From Leifsonia sp. Root4 (lineage in GTDB: Bacteria > Actinomycetota > Actinomycetes > Actinomycetales > Microbacteriaceae), in NCBI RefSeq assembly GCF_001425085.1, contig NZ_LMDN01000003.1, forward strand, positions 541,767-605,766: a stretch of DNA of 64,000 nucleotides, in the 5' to 3' direction. Under the pieces are notes generated by a model. That model had not been told where the DNA came from and did no database searches. It was given only the letters and a program-made list of their open reading frames with translations. Below are positions 26,153-34,482 of this stretch, piece by piece. Made by a program: the position numbers and the translations under genes. Positions within the stretch are counted from its first letter, which is position 1; each line of letters opens with the position of its first letter.

Positions 26153-27211
26153 TCAGTCGGTGTGGTCGGCGCCGGCACGACGCGCTTCGTCCTTGATAGC
26201 CCGGCCCTCGATCACGTCGTGGAGCTCCACATTCTGCGCCATGTCCACCGCGGAGGTGTTTCGCAGTTGGACGAAAATATTCGCCTCCGCCGCTCGGCCG
26301 CTTCGCAGCTGGCGCATCCTCTCCAGCTCCGCATCGAACTCGCCGCCGAGCAGGAGAGCAAAATTGCTCAGCCACAGCCAGATCAGGAAGACGAGTGCGC
26401 CGCCGATCGCCCCGTAGCTGCGGTCGAAAGAGGAGAAATTGGCAAAGTACAGGGTGAGCCCGAGCGATGCGAACACCCAGACGGTCAGTGCGCCCGCCGC
26501 GCCGACGCTCATCCACCGCAGTCGCGGGTGCTTGATGTTGGGGGAGAAGTAGTAGAGCAGCGCGATCACGGTCGCGGCCAAGACACAGGCGAGTGGAACA
26601 CGGACAATGTTCCAGGCGAGCACCGCCGCGTCGCTCAGATCCAAGTCGCTGAGCATCTCGCCGCTCAGAAGCAGCGCCGCGGCGGAGAGGAGCAACAGCA
26701 ACACCAAGAGCGCTCCGAGCGGAATGACGGCGACGCGCAGCTTCCACGCCGTTCTGCCCTCTGAGACCCCGTAGATGCTGTTCATCGCCCTGCCGAACGC
26801 CGTCACATATCCGGATGCCGACCACAGCAGGAGGACGAGGCCGAGCGCGAACGCATAGCCCGCCGGCGCCTTCGCCAGCTCCGCGAAGAGCGCCCGCACG
26901 CTGTCTGCGGTCTCGTCGGATCCCAATGATGAGATGGCATCGACCGTGAAGCGCATCACTCTGCTCGTCTCGCCGAGCATGCCGAGCAGAGACACCAGGA
27001 CGAGCATGGTCGGAAACGTCACGAGTGCTGAACGGAACGCCAGAGCAGCGCTCTGGTCCAGGCAGCGGTCGCGGCGGAACTCCTTCACGCTCCGAGCGAG
27101 TACGTAGCGCCATTGTGCGCGACTGAGCGCCGTCGGACTGTGCGGAGCCGCTTCATCGGGTCGCTCGCCGTGCTCGCCTGGCTGGTGCGCCGGATGTGTG
27201 CGGGTTGTCAT
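26153..27211 (-). CDS. YihY/BrkB family inner-membrane protein
   Basis: Predicted integral membrane protein of 352 residues, formerly called virulence factor BrkB or (wrongly) RNase BN. A charged N-terminus precedes FRRDRCLDQSAALAFRSALVTFPTML, the family signature, and six transmembrane helices follow. YGVSEGRTAWKLRV and FSSFDRSYGAIGGALVFLIWLWLSN are also typical. The C-terminal 70 residues are hydrophilic. The transported substrate is unknown. It sits at the edge of the repeat region; the XRE/DUF2975 pair lies 51 bp upstream on the same strand. Confidence 0.87.
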   Translation of the reverse strand: MTTRTHPAHQPGEHGERPDEAAPHSPTALSRAQWRYVLARSVKEFRRDRCLDQSAALAFRSALVTFPTMLVLVSLLGMLGETSRVMRFTVDAISSLGSDETADSVRALFAELAKAPAGYAFALGLVLLLWSASGYVTAFGRAMNSIYGVSEGRTAWKLRVAVIPLGALLVLLLLLSAAALLLSGEMLSDLDLSDAAVLAWNIVRVPLACVLAATVIALLYYFSPNIKHPRLRWMSVGAAGALTVWVFASLGLTLYFANFSSFDRSYGAIGGALVFLIWLWLSNFALLLGGEFDAELERMRQLRSGRAAEANIFVQLRNTSAVDMAQNVELHDVIEGRAIKDEARRAGADHTD

Positions 27212-27262
27212 CCCCTCAGTAGACCCTGCGAGGCGGCTGCGAGCAAGCCGCTTGCGCAGGCG

Positions 27263-27484
27263 TCAGGGGGACGGACGTTCGTCAGGCACCCACCGCAGCA
27301 CATCGCCCGGTTGGCACTCGAGCACGCGGCAGATGGCGTCAAGCGTTGTGAAGCGCACCGCTTTCGCTCGGCCATTCTTCAACACAGCGATGTTCGCGAC
27401 CGTGATGCCGACGGCACCCGCGAACTCGCCGACGGACATCTTGCGTTTGGCGAGTTCGACGTCGATGTCGACGATGATCGCCAT
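27263..27484 (-). CDS. XRE-family helix-turn-helix regulator (YozG-like)
   Basis: 73-residue DNA-binding protein that is almost wholly a Cro/CI helix-turn-helix: MSVGEFAGAVGITVANIAVLKNGRAKAVRF, with the recognition helix around NIAVLKNG and the usual closing motif LDAICRVLECQPGDVLRW. Small XRE proteins of this type are regularly paired with DUF2975 membrane proteins, as here; the ATG overlaps the DUF2975 stop by one base. The palindrome in the promoter ahead of the pair is the obvious candidate operator (inference). Confidence 0.88.
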   Translation of the reverse strand: MAIIVDIDVELAKRKMSVGEFAGAVGITVANIAVLKNGRAKAVRFTTLDAICRVLECQPGDVLRWVPDERPSP

Positions 27485-27963
27485 CAGACCACCTCGTCCA
27501 GTTCGCTCTGCAGGCTCGTCGCAGAACGGAGGAGCCCGCGCATGATGATCATGAGCAGCACGCCGGCGGCGCCCGCGAGCACGATGCCCGTCAGCAGGAT
27601 GCCGAGCGGCGGCCCCCCGGCGTCAACAATGCCCAGCAGGTGGAACTCGAAGCCGAACACGAGCAGCGTGGCGGTCGCGCCCGCGATGATGATCAGATCG
27701 ACCCAGCGGAACGCGTTCTCGGCGAAGATCGCCCCGCGCCGAACCTTGGACAGCAACACCCACAACGCCACGAAGACGAGCTGCGCGCACACGAACACCA
27801 GGATCCACAGCACCGTGTACGGAGCTGCGAGGTACGCGAGCTCCGGCGCGCTCCGGGCGACGTCGCCAGCGAGCTGCGGAACGAGCCACAGCTGAGCGAA
27901 GAGGCAGCCGAGGGCCAGGAACACGAGAAGCACACGCAGTGCGAGGACGCTGAAGCGATTCAT
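27484..27963 (-). CDS. DUF2975 membrane protein
   Basis: 159 residues with four transmembrane helices (SVLALRVLLVFLALGCLFAQL, PYTVLWILVFVCAQLVFVALWVLL, LIIIAGATATLLVFGFEF, ILLTGIVLAGAAGVLLMIIM). The segment KVRRGAIFAENAFRWVDLI between helices 2 and 3 is the DUF2975 signature. Start ATG 27963 is chosen because a -10 box lies 7 nt upstream; the frame opens further upstream into the promoter. First gene of the DUF2975-XRE pair. Function unknown. Confidence 0.82.
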   Translation of the reverse strand: MNRFSVLALRVLLVFLALGCLFAQLWLVPQLAGDVARSAPELAYLAAPYTVLWILVFVCAQLVFVALWVLLSKVRRGAIFAENAFRWVDLIIIAGATATLLVFGFEFHLLGIVDAGGPPLGILLTGIVLAGAAGVLLMIIMRGLLRSATSLQSELDEVV

Positions 27964-27970
27964 GCTATTG

Positions 27971-27999
27971 ATTTTCGATCGAAAACCATCGTTTGTCAA
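27971..27999 (-). promoter_or_regulatory. Leaderless promoter with palindromic operator for the DUF2975-XRE pair
   Basis: On the minus strand: -35 TTGACA (27994-27999), 17-bp spacer, -10 GAAAAT (27971-27976), then 7 nt to ATG 27963. The perfect 14-bp palindrome TTTTCGATCGAAAA (27972-27985) covers the -10 and half of the spacer, the place for a repressor site. Confidence 0.7.
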
Positions 28000-28031
28000 T
28001 ATTGTGAGGCGGATTCTAAGCCGGTGCGGCG

Positions 28032-29561
28032 TCAGGGCTGCTGGTTCTCGTCACGGGGAGGGGCGGCAGTGAGATCGCCGCGCGCCGGACCCTCGATACG
28101 AGTCCCGTCCGGAGCGAAACGTGAACCGTGCAGTGGGCAATCCCAGCTGAGTTCCGCCTCGTTCCATGCAACGATGCCTCCGAGGTGCGGGCACACGGCA
28201 GAGACGCGGTGGTCGACGCCGCCAACGGTGCACCGGGCCACCGGCCTCACGCCGTCGAGCTCGACGAGTGCGGCATGCCCGCTCGGCGTGCTGTCGTCGT
28301 GGGCGCCGAGCACACGAGCAACGCCGCGCGCGGATTCGGCCGCGACGGCGAGGTTCGTTCGCGCCATCTGAGTGATATTCCTGGGCGGCCAACCGCGCCG
28401 CCGGTACAGGGTGTGCGCCCAGCTGAGCCCCTCACCGTGGACCAAGGCGGCCAGAGCGAGGCCGGCGGCGGCCGCGTTGGCGATGCCCCACTTCGCGAAG
28501 CCGGTCGCGACGAGGATGCCGCGCTCGCCCGGGTGCAGCGGGCCGACATAGGGTGCGTCATCCAGCGTGCTGTAATCCTGCGCCCACCACCGACTGCGCG
28601 GTGTCGCTCCGGGGAAGTGCTCAGCGGTCCAGTCATCCACGGCTTCGACGCTTTCGGATGCCGCCTGTTCTCGGCCGACGACCTTCGCCGCACCGCCAAC
28701 GAGAAGAAGGGGCTCGCCATCGACGAGGTCGGTGGTCAGAACGGAGCGGCGCGGCTCATCGAGCGTGAGATACATGCCCTCGACCGCGGAGCCGGGCGTG
28801 CTGTACGCCGTCAGCGACGAGCGCTGCGCGTCGCCGCGGGCAAAGTGGCCGCCACGCGAGAGGAAGGGCGTGCCCGTCGCCGCGATGACGCGCTCGGCCG
28901 TGACCTCGCCCCGCGTCGTCTGTGCCGAATAGCCGTTGGGACGCGGGCTGACGGCCGTCGCCGTGCAGTCACCGATGACCCGCACGCCCAGTGCGCGACA
29001 CTCGGCGAGGAGCGCCTGGACGAGTGACATCGGGTTCAGGTGGATCTGTGCGTCCAATCGAAGTGCGAGGCCGCGTTCCCACGCCAGCTCGGTTTCGCGC
29101 ACCCGCTGCAGAGGCAAGCCGGCCGCGCGGCCGAGTATGTACTCATGCTCGAGTCGATCGATGGCAGCGGGGGATCGCGCCAGGCTGTACGCGGGGCGCT
29201 CGGAGAATCTCACCGCTCGGCTGCGAATGAAGGTGACGAGCCAGTTCTGGCCAGCGCGATTCGCGTCGACATACGCCCGCACCACTTCTTCTGGCTGGTG
29301 GCGCGCGATGTCGCTGAGCCGCGCACCCTGCAACAGACTGAGTTTCCCGGTCGAGCCGCCACTCGCCAAGGCGCCTGGATACAGGGCATCGATGACGAGA
29401 ACCTGATCGCCGGCGCGGGCGAGCAGGCACGCGGTAATCAGGCCGGTGAGGCCGGCCCCGACGACAAGCACTCCGGTCCGCTCGCCGGGCTGGAACGAGC
29501 CGCTCTCAAAGGGGAGGCGGGACTGCCGCCACAGTGATTCACTCATCGCGGATTCACTCAT
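28032..29561 (-). CDS. FAD-dependent oxidoreductase with C-terminal Rieske 2Fe-2S domain
   Basis: 509-residue two-domain redox protein. The N-terminal DAO-type flavin domain has VLVVGAGLTGLITACLLARA near residue 31 and a C-terminal FAD segment GILVATGFAKWGIANAAAAG near residue 365. The Rieske domain follows, with VCPHLGGIVAW and WDCPLHGSRF in the last 60 residues providing two Cys and two His. No transmembrane helix or Tat signal, so cytoplasmic. The ATG at 29561 overlaps the dehydrogenase stop by 4 bp; a second in-frame ATG at 29546 starts a repeat of MSES. The electron donor and substrate are unknown. Confidence 0.85.
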   Translation of the reverse strand: MSESAMSESLWRQSRLPFESGSFQPGERTGVLVVGAGLTGLITACLLARAGDQVLVIDALYPGALASGGSTGKLSLLQGARLSDIARHQPEEVVRAYVDANRAGQNWLVTFIRSRAVRFSERPAYSLARSPAAIDRLEHEYILGRAAGLPLQRVRETELAWERGLALRLDAQIHLNPMSLVQALLAECRALGVRVIGDCTATAVSPRPNGYSAQTTRGEVTAERVIAATGTPFLSRGGHFARGDAQRSSLTAYSTPGSAVEGMYLTLDEPRRSVLTTDLVDGEPLLLVGGAAKVVGREQAASESVEAVDDWTAEHFPGATPRSRWWAQDYSTLDDAPYVGPLHPGERGILVATGFAKWGIANAAAAGLALAALVHGEGLSWAHTLYRRRGWPPRNITQMARTNLAVAAESARGVARVLGAHDDSTPSGHAALVELDGVRPVARCTVGGVDHRVSAVCPHLGGIVAWNEAELSWDCPLHGSRFAPDGTRIEGPARGDLTAAPPRDENQQP

Positions 29562-30745
29562 CGCACTGCCTGCGGTTTCAGCACGACTTTGACGCAGCCG
29601 TCACGTTTGTCCCGGAACTGCTCATACATGTCGCTTGCGCGCTCGAGCGGAGCTCGGTGGGTGACAAGGTCCTCGAGCCCGAGTGGGTCGTGGGCGGCTT
29701 CTGCGAGCGGCAGGAGATGCTCCCGCCATGCGTGCACATTGCATTGGCCGCCGCGAAGCGTGAGCTGCTTGTCGAACAACGACATCATCGGCATCGGGTC
29801 GACGGCGCCCGAATACACTCCGGCGATGGAGACCGTTCCGCCGCGCGCCACCGCGTCTATGGCCAGATGCAACGCGCCGAGCCGATCGACGCCGGCCTTC
29901 GTCATAACGGTCTGTGCGACGGATTCCGGCAGGGCGCTGACAACGGTCTGTGTTGCCGCAACGGCAGGGTTTCCCTTCGCTTCCATACCGACAGCGTCGA
30001 TCACCGAGTCGGGTCCACGCCCGTCCGTCAGATCGCGCAGCCGCGCGAGGACATCATCGTCGAAATCGAGCGTCTCAACGCCATATCGCTCCGCCAACAG
30101 CCGCCGCTCCGCGATCGGTTCAACGGCAATCACACGATGGCCGAGATGGCGGGCGATTCTCGCCGCGAGCTGACCGACGGGTCCCAATCCCATTATTCCG
30201 AGCACGCCATCATTGCTCAGATTCGCATAGCGCACCGCCTGCCAGGCGGTCGGCAGAATGTCGCTGAGGAAGAGGTAACGCTCGTCGGGCAAGTCCTGGC
30301 CAACCACCGTGAGATTGGCGTCGGCACGCAATACCCGGAGATACTCAGCCTGACCTCCCGGAACGGAGCCGTAGAGCTCGGTGTACCCATAGAGCTGCGC
30401 GCCCGTGCCGCCGGCCCGATTCTGGGTCGTTTCGCACTGGGTGGTCAGACCCTTCGTGCACATTCGACAGTGACCGCAGGCGATGACGAAGGGGACGACA
30501 ACACGGTCTCCGACCTTGACCCGGGTGGTCTCATTCCCCACCGCCTCGACGATGCCCATGGCCTCGTGCCCCAGGATGTCGCCGCGCTTCAGAAAAGGGC
30601 CGAGCAGGCCATAGAGGTGGAGATCGGAGCCACAGATCGCCGTGGACGTCACGCGAATGATTGCGTCATCCGGGCGTTCCAGTGATGGATCCGGGACGGT
30701 CTCAACCCGCACATCGCCGCGTGAGTGCCACGTCACAGCGCGCAT
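29558..30745 (-). CDS. Zinc-dependent alcohol dehydrogenase (MDR, formaldehyde-dehydrogenase-like)
   Basis: NAD(P)-dependent medium-chain dehydrogenase, 395 residues. The catalytic zinc ligands are ICGSDLHLYG (Cys) and LGHEAMGIVEAVG (His-Glu). The structural zinc site has four Cys in ACGHCRMCTKGLTTQC. The Rossmann loop is GIMGLGPVGQLAARIARHLG. Length and the DSVIDAVGMEAKGNP region match the glutathione-independent formaldehyde dehydrogenase-like branch; the true substrate is open. Start ATG 30745 (MRAVTWH) matches family N-termini; the frame extends to 30835 without a ribosome site. Coupled to the FAD-Rieske gene by a 4-bp overlap. Confidence 0.88.
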   Translation of the reverse strand: MRAVTWHSRGDVRVETVPDPSLERPDDAIIRVTSTAICGSDLHLYGLLGPFLKRGDILGHEAMGIVEAVGNETTRVKVGDRVVVPFVIACGHCRMCTKGLTTQCETTQNRAGGTGAQLYGYTELYGSVPGGQAEYLRVLRADANLTVVGQDLPDERYLFLSDILPTAWQAVRYANLSNDGVLGIMGLGPVGQLAARIARHLGHRVIAVEPIAERRLLAERYGVETLDFDDDVLARLRDLTDGRGPDSVIDAVGMEAKGNPAVAATQTVVSALPESVAQTVMTKAGVDRLGALHLAIDAVARGGTVSIAGVYSGAVDPMPMMSLFDKQLTLRGGQCNVHAWREHLLPLAEAAHDPLGLEDLVTHRAPLERASDMYEQFRDKRDGCVKVVLKPQAVR

Positions 30746-30925
30746 GATGACCGCCAGTTTCGCTGCATTCTTCTGTGCCCATCGATCGTGCGCATGACAC
30801 CACTCCGCTTCCCATCTCTTCATCTCGTCGCGCATCTTAAGAGGATCGGGCGACGCTACTCGGGAAGCCGGACGCGTACAAGCCCCTTGCCGTTGTGCGT
30901 CGTCGCTTCAAAGCTGTGAAGCACG

Positions 30926-31990
30926 ATGACCACGACGACAGCAGCGAAGACGACAACATCACCTCCCCAGCGCCGTGCCTGGCCGATGCCGATGCCGGAG
31001 GCTCGCGGCCCCGTTTCTGCGTTGCTCGGCGAGTGGCTGTTGGCAGGGCCGGGGGAGCGGCCAGCATCCGTCATGGGTGAGGTGCGGCGTGCGGTCCGGC
31101 GGAGCGAATCGCTGTTGGATGACGACGACCTCCAGCTCTCCCTGTTCATGCTCTACGAGCTGCACTACGGCGGGATCGCCGATGTTGACGACCGCGTCGA
31201 GTGGGATCCCCAGCTTCTGGAGTTGCGGGCCGTCGTCGAGGCCGCGTTCGAGGCGGAGCTTCGCCGCACCGTGCGGCAGCCCCATGCGCGCCGCGGGGTG
31301 TCGGAGGCGCTCTTCGAACTCGTTCGCGGCGATGACGGGCCCAGCCTCTCGAGGTTCGTTGAAACGGAGGCGAGTCTCGAGCAGTACAGCGAGGTGCTGG
31401 TCAATCGCTCGATTTACACGCTCAAGGAAGCCGATCCACACAGCTGGGGCATCCCGCGCCTGCACACCCGGGCGAAGGCGGCGCTGGTCGAGATCCAGGC
31501 CGACGAGTATGGCGGAGGGCGACCGGATCGCCTCCACGCCACGATCTTCGCGCGTTGCATGGAGGAGCGTGACCTCGACAGCAGCTACGGCGCCTACGCG
31601 GACCACGTGCATGCGAACGTATTCGCCTCGCTCAACACCATGTCGATGTTCGGGCTGCACCGGCGGCTGCGCGGTGCGATCGTCGGGCACCTCGCCGCCT
31701 ATGAGATGACATCGTCGCTGCCCTGTCGCGCATACGCCAGCGGCATCCGTCGTCTGGGGCTCGGCCCGGAGGCCAGTGACTACTTCGACGAACATGTCGA
31801 GGCGGATGCCGTGCACGAGCAGATCGCCGCGCGCGACCTGGCCGGGGCACTGGCCGCGGACGAACCCGAGCTCGTCGACGACATCCTCTTCGGCGCGGCA
31901 GCCTGTCTGACCGTGGACGGGATGCTGTGGGGGAGCGTGCTGCAGGCATTCACCGAGGGGCGCTCGTCGCTGCGCCTGGCGCTCTCGTGA
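30926..31990 (+). CDS. Iron-containing redox enzyme, haem-oxygenase-like fold (HDO type)
   Basis: 354-residue all-helical protein of the haem-oxygenase-like di-iron family. Candidate metal ligands recur at helix positions expected for that fold: YELHYGG (Glu78, His80), EIQADEYGGG near residue 190, and DEHVEADAVHE near residue 290. The N-terminus is a low-complexity Thr-rich tail. The stop overlaps the start of the CDGSH gene by 4 bp (GTGA), so the two are co-translated. It is divergent from the Zn dehydrogenase/FAD-Rieske pair with 180 bp between. The reaction is unknown. Confidence 0.82.
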   Translation: MTTTTAAKTTTSPPQRRAWPMPMPEARGPVSALLGEWLLAGPGERPASVMGEVRRAVRRSESLLDDDDLQLSLFMLYELHYGGIADVDDRVEWDPQLLELRAVVEAAFEAELRRTVRQPHARRGVSEALFELVRGDDGPSLSRFVETEASLEQYSEVLVNRSIYTLKEADPHSWGIPRLHTRAKAALVEIQADEYGGGRPDRLHATIFARCMEERDLDSSYGAYADHVHANVFASLNTMSMFGLHRRLRGAIVGHLAAYEMTSSLPCRAYASGIRRLGLGPEASDYFDEHVEADAVHEQIAARDLAGALAADEPELVDDILFGAAACLTVDGMLWGSVLQAFTEGRSSLRLALS

Positions 31991-32220
31991 CCACGTCGAG
32001 CGAGGTGTCGGTGACCGCGTGCCCGAATGGGCCGCTGATCGTGCGGGGCGAGGTGGAACTGCGCGACGAGAACGGCGATGTGTTGCCGCGATCGCGAAAG
32101 ACGGTCGCGCTCTGTCGCTGCGGAGCGTCCACGATTCGCCCCTTCTGCGATGGAAGCCACACGCTCATTGCCTTCCGCACGGAGCGACCGCCGTCGTCAC
32201 CGGCCATCGAGTTCGAGTGA
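31987..32220 (+). CDS. CDGSH iron-sulfur domain protein
   Basis: 77-residue 2Fe-2S protein of the mitoNEET type. The cluster motif CRCGASTIRPFCDGSH (about residues 43-58) supplies three Cys and one His. It is preceded by LIVRGEVELRDENGD, usual in bacterial single-CDGSH proteins. GTG 31987 overlaps the stop of the iron redox enzyme by 4 bp, which suggests a stoichiometric partner, perhaps an electron or cluster donor (inference). No membrane segment. Confidence 0.9.
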   Translation: MTTSSEVSVTACPNGPLIVRGEVELRDENGDVLPRSRKTVALCRCGASTIRPFCDGSHTLIAFRTERPPSSPAIEFE

Positions 32221-32241
32221 ACGCTCGACGACGGTGACAGC

Positions 32242-32808
32242 ATGCGCAAGCTCATCGTGCAGCAGTGGGTGACAGTCGACAACGTCGCGGCTGAAGACGA
32301 CGGCGGGCTCAGTTTCGTGCCGGGGGAACCATTCGATGACGCCGTCACGACGCCGTTCAAGACCAGCCTGATGGGCTTCATCGACTCGGTGGACACGATG
32401 ATCCTCGGCGCGAACACCTACAAGCAGTCCAAGGACTACTGGCCGCACGCTGCCGAGCAGGGCGAGTACGGCGAGAAGCTCAACGCACTCACCAAGTACG
32501 TCGCATCCACGACGCTGCACAACGCACCGTGGGGCGACTTTCCCGCGGCGACCGTGACGGGCGACCCTGTCGGCACGATCCGCAACCTGAAGGGGCAGAG
32601 CGGCAGGGACATCTGGCTGTGGGGGAGTCTGACGCTGATGCACTGCCTGTTGGATGCCGGCATCGTCGACGAAGTCCGGCTACTCGTCTGCCCGGCATCC
32701 CGTGGCACCGGCAGCCGCGTCTTCGAGGACTCCAGAGGCCTGCGCCTGCTTGAGGCCACCGCGTTCGACAACGATGTGGTGCTCCTGCGCTACGCGATCA
32801 CGACATAG
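32242..32808 (+). CDS. Dihydrofolate reductase family protein (RibD C-terminal-like)
   Basis: 188-residue DHFR-fold reductase. The N-terminus MRKLIVQQWVTVDNVAAED is the family start; MILGANTYKQSKDYWP and KYVASTTLHNAPWGDFP match the nucleotide-binding region; DIWLWGSLTLMHCLLDAGIVDEVRL is the conserved Gly-rich helix. It lacks the exact folate-site pattern of FolA, so it is unlikely to be the housekeeping DHFR. It starts 21 bp after the CDGSH gene on the same strand and may be carried by the same transcript. Confidence 0.85.
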   Translation: MRKLIVQQWVTVDNVAAEDDGGLSFVPGEPFDDAVTTPFKTSLMGFIDSVDTMILGANTYKQSKDYWPHAAEQGEYGEKLNALTKYVASTTLHNAPWGDFPAATVTGDPVGTIRNLKGQSGRDIWLWGSLTLMHCLLDAGIVDEVRLLVCPASRGTGSRVFEDSRGLRLLEATAFDNDVVLLRYAITT

Positions 32809-32908
32809 GCGACCGAGCTCCGCCGCGATACCGGATCTCTGGCCGCCGCCATGGCTGCTAAGCTCGCGATTTGTGCCCATTTGGTGGGCCACGAACGGGG
32901 GAGATGTC

Positions 32909-33604
32909 ATGTCGTTGAAGAATGTGCGCATCGGATGTGCGGGACTGCTGGTGCTCGCACTCGCTGGATGTGCAAGCGGCGGGGCTGAGCAGACGGCTGC
33001 CGAGTCGACGCCGACCGCGACCTCAACACCCGAGAGCGTGAGCACCGCCGCACCATCGACTCAACTCACCGACGAGGAGCTTGCGGCTGTCTTCACGGAG
33101 TTGCAGTTCGTCCCGGCACAGTACGCCGACGCGGGGGAGTTGCTCGACTCCATCTACCCCGGCCTCGTGGCATCCGATCTCAGCTGCCTGACGCCGTTCG
33201 GAGTGGGCTGGGACGCGGCGCAGCCGGACGCGGCACAGGAATTCGGTGCCAGCAACGACCGCAGCATGACGGCCGTCGTGAGCAGCGTCGGCGATGACGA
33301 ACTCGCCTCTGAGCTCATCTCCGAGTCGGCGGATGCACTCAGCCGCTGCGCCCAGGGGAGTGATCTCTTCACGATGCAGGGTCAGCCGGTGCAGACGCAG
33401 GTCGAGACCTTCGACGCCGAGCTCACCGGTGCCGACGAAACCGTCGCTTTTCGGGTCACGGGCGATGTCGGGGGCTCTGCCTTCACGCTCGTCGGGATGA
33501 CGGCCCGCGTGGGCGGCAACGTTGTCGCGCTCGTCGGATGGGACCCGGCCACGAATGAGGCGTACGTTCCGGCCGCCACACAGATGTTCGTCGACGCCCT
33601 GTAA
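32909..33604 (+). CDS. Secreted lipoprotein, function unknown
   Basis: 231 residues with a clear lipoprotein signal: MSLKNVRIGCAGLLVLALAGCAS, lipidated Cys at about residue 21. A Thr/Ser/Pro-rich linker (to about residue 50) follows, then a globular domain that I do not recognise, with two further Cys (DLSCLTPFG and LSRCAQGSD) that could form a disulfide. Start ATG 32909 has GGGGGAG 5 nt upstream. It is monocistronic by appearance, between the DHFR-like gene and the Imm5-like gene. Confidence 0.8.
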   Translation: MSLKNVRIGCAGLLVLALAGCASGGAEQTAAESTPTATSTPESVSTAAPSTQLTDEELAAVFTELQFVPAQYADAGELLDSIYPGLVASDLSCLTPFGVGWDAAQPDAAQEFGASNDRSMTAVVSSVGDDELASELISESADALSRCAQGSDLFTMQGQPVQTQVETFDAELTGADETVAFRVTGDVGGSAFTLVGMTARVGGNVVALVGWDPATNEAYVPAATQMFVDAL

Positions 33605-33657
33605 GACGTCCGCCCCCGGCTGGATCGACCAGCCGCTCGGTGTGGCAGGCTGGCAGC

Positions 33658-34200
33658 ATGGTTTCACCGCAGGCGCTCAGCGAATCCGATCGTCGCCGGG
33701 TCGCGGCGTGGGCGGCCGACTGCGCGGAGCGGGTTCTGCCACTCTTCGAGGCGGAAGCGCCCTCCGACGGTCGTCCACGTGACGCCATTGCGAGAGCTCG
33801 GGCGTTTGCTCGCGGAGAGCTTCCGGCCGCCGGTGAGATCCGCCGACGATTCGTCGCCGGCCGGGCCGCGCATGCGGTGGATTCTCCCGCGGCCGTGGCC
33901 GCCGCGCGGGCTGCAGCACAAGCCTCAGGCGTCGCTCACATGGGCGCGCACGCTCTCGGCGCGGCCGCCTATGCGGCGAAGGCGGCCGGACTGGCCGCTC
34001 CAAATAGGCCAGAGGCCGTCGACGAGGAGATCGCCTGGCAGCTCGAGCAGCTCACCGCGCAGACGACGTCCGCGCTGCGACAGCTGCCCCTGCTCGGCGA
34101 GAACTCTGCCGGGCCGCTCGGCCCAGGGCTTCTCGCGTCTGGTGCCCTCGGATCGAGCATTCGGGAACTTCAATCGGCGATAGCCGCCTCAGCGCCGTGA
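33658..34200 (+). CDS. Imm5-family putative immunity protein
   Basis: 180-residue Ala-rich helical protein resembling the Imm5 family of predicted polymorphic-toxin immunity proteins. The signature is VAAWAADCAERVLPLFE followed by RPRDAIARARAFARGE, RAAHAVDSPAAVAAARAAA and GVAHMGAHALGAAAYAAKAA. No toxin gene lies beside it. Start ATG 33658; a CAGGCT box 6 nt upstream resembles the leaderless promoters elsewhere in the window. The function as an immunity protein is only a family-level prediction. Confidence 0.7.
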   Translation: MVSPQALSESDRRRVAAWAADCAERVLPLFEAEAPSDGRPRDAIARARAFARGELPAAGEIRRRFVAGRAAHAVDSPAAVAAARAAAQASGVAHMGAHALGAAAYAAKAAGLAAPNRPEAVDEEIAWQLEQLTAQTTSALRQLPLLGENSAGPLGPGLLASGALGSSIRELQSAIAASAP

Positions 34201-34482
34201 TGCGCCGGTGGACGGCCGGGGAGCGTTCAGGATCAGCGACTTGACATAATGTGCATTATCAGCGCAATGCCGGTGGGGGCAGAATGGGCAGGTTTCGGCC
34301 ACAGAAACGCACCGCGTGAGTCCTTGCGTTGAGAAGTTCTCTACGCAGCGAGAACCGCAGTGGCAGCGCTGTGAGTTCGCCTGCGCGAGGCAACAGCGCC
34401 GCGATCGCGGACTCCTTCCGCGGCACTGCTTCGGCCGAATTACTTGACATAACGCAACGCGTTGCGCTCGTCGCTCTCCCTG
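34201..34482. other. Gene-free stretch with two ACTTGACATAA motifs and palindromes
   Basis: No convincing gene. The 11-mer ACTTGACATAA occurs at 34239-34249 and 34442-34452. The first is followed by an ATAAT-GTGC-ATTAT inverted repeat (34246-34259), the second by the perfect 14-bp palindrome CGCAACGCGTTGCG (34453-34466). A minus-strand open frame across the region has no promoter or recognisable product. Confidence 0.6.

Noticed and set aside
33658-34200. Toxin-antitoxin pair with the upstream lipoprotein
   Set aside because: The lipoprotein shows no toxin domain and has its own ribosome site; the two genes are not overlapping or coupled.
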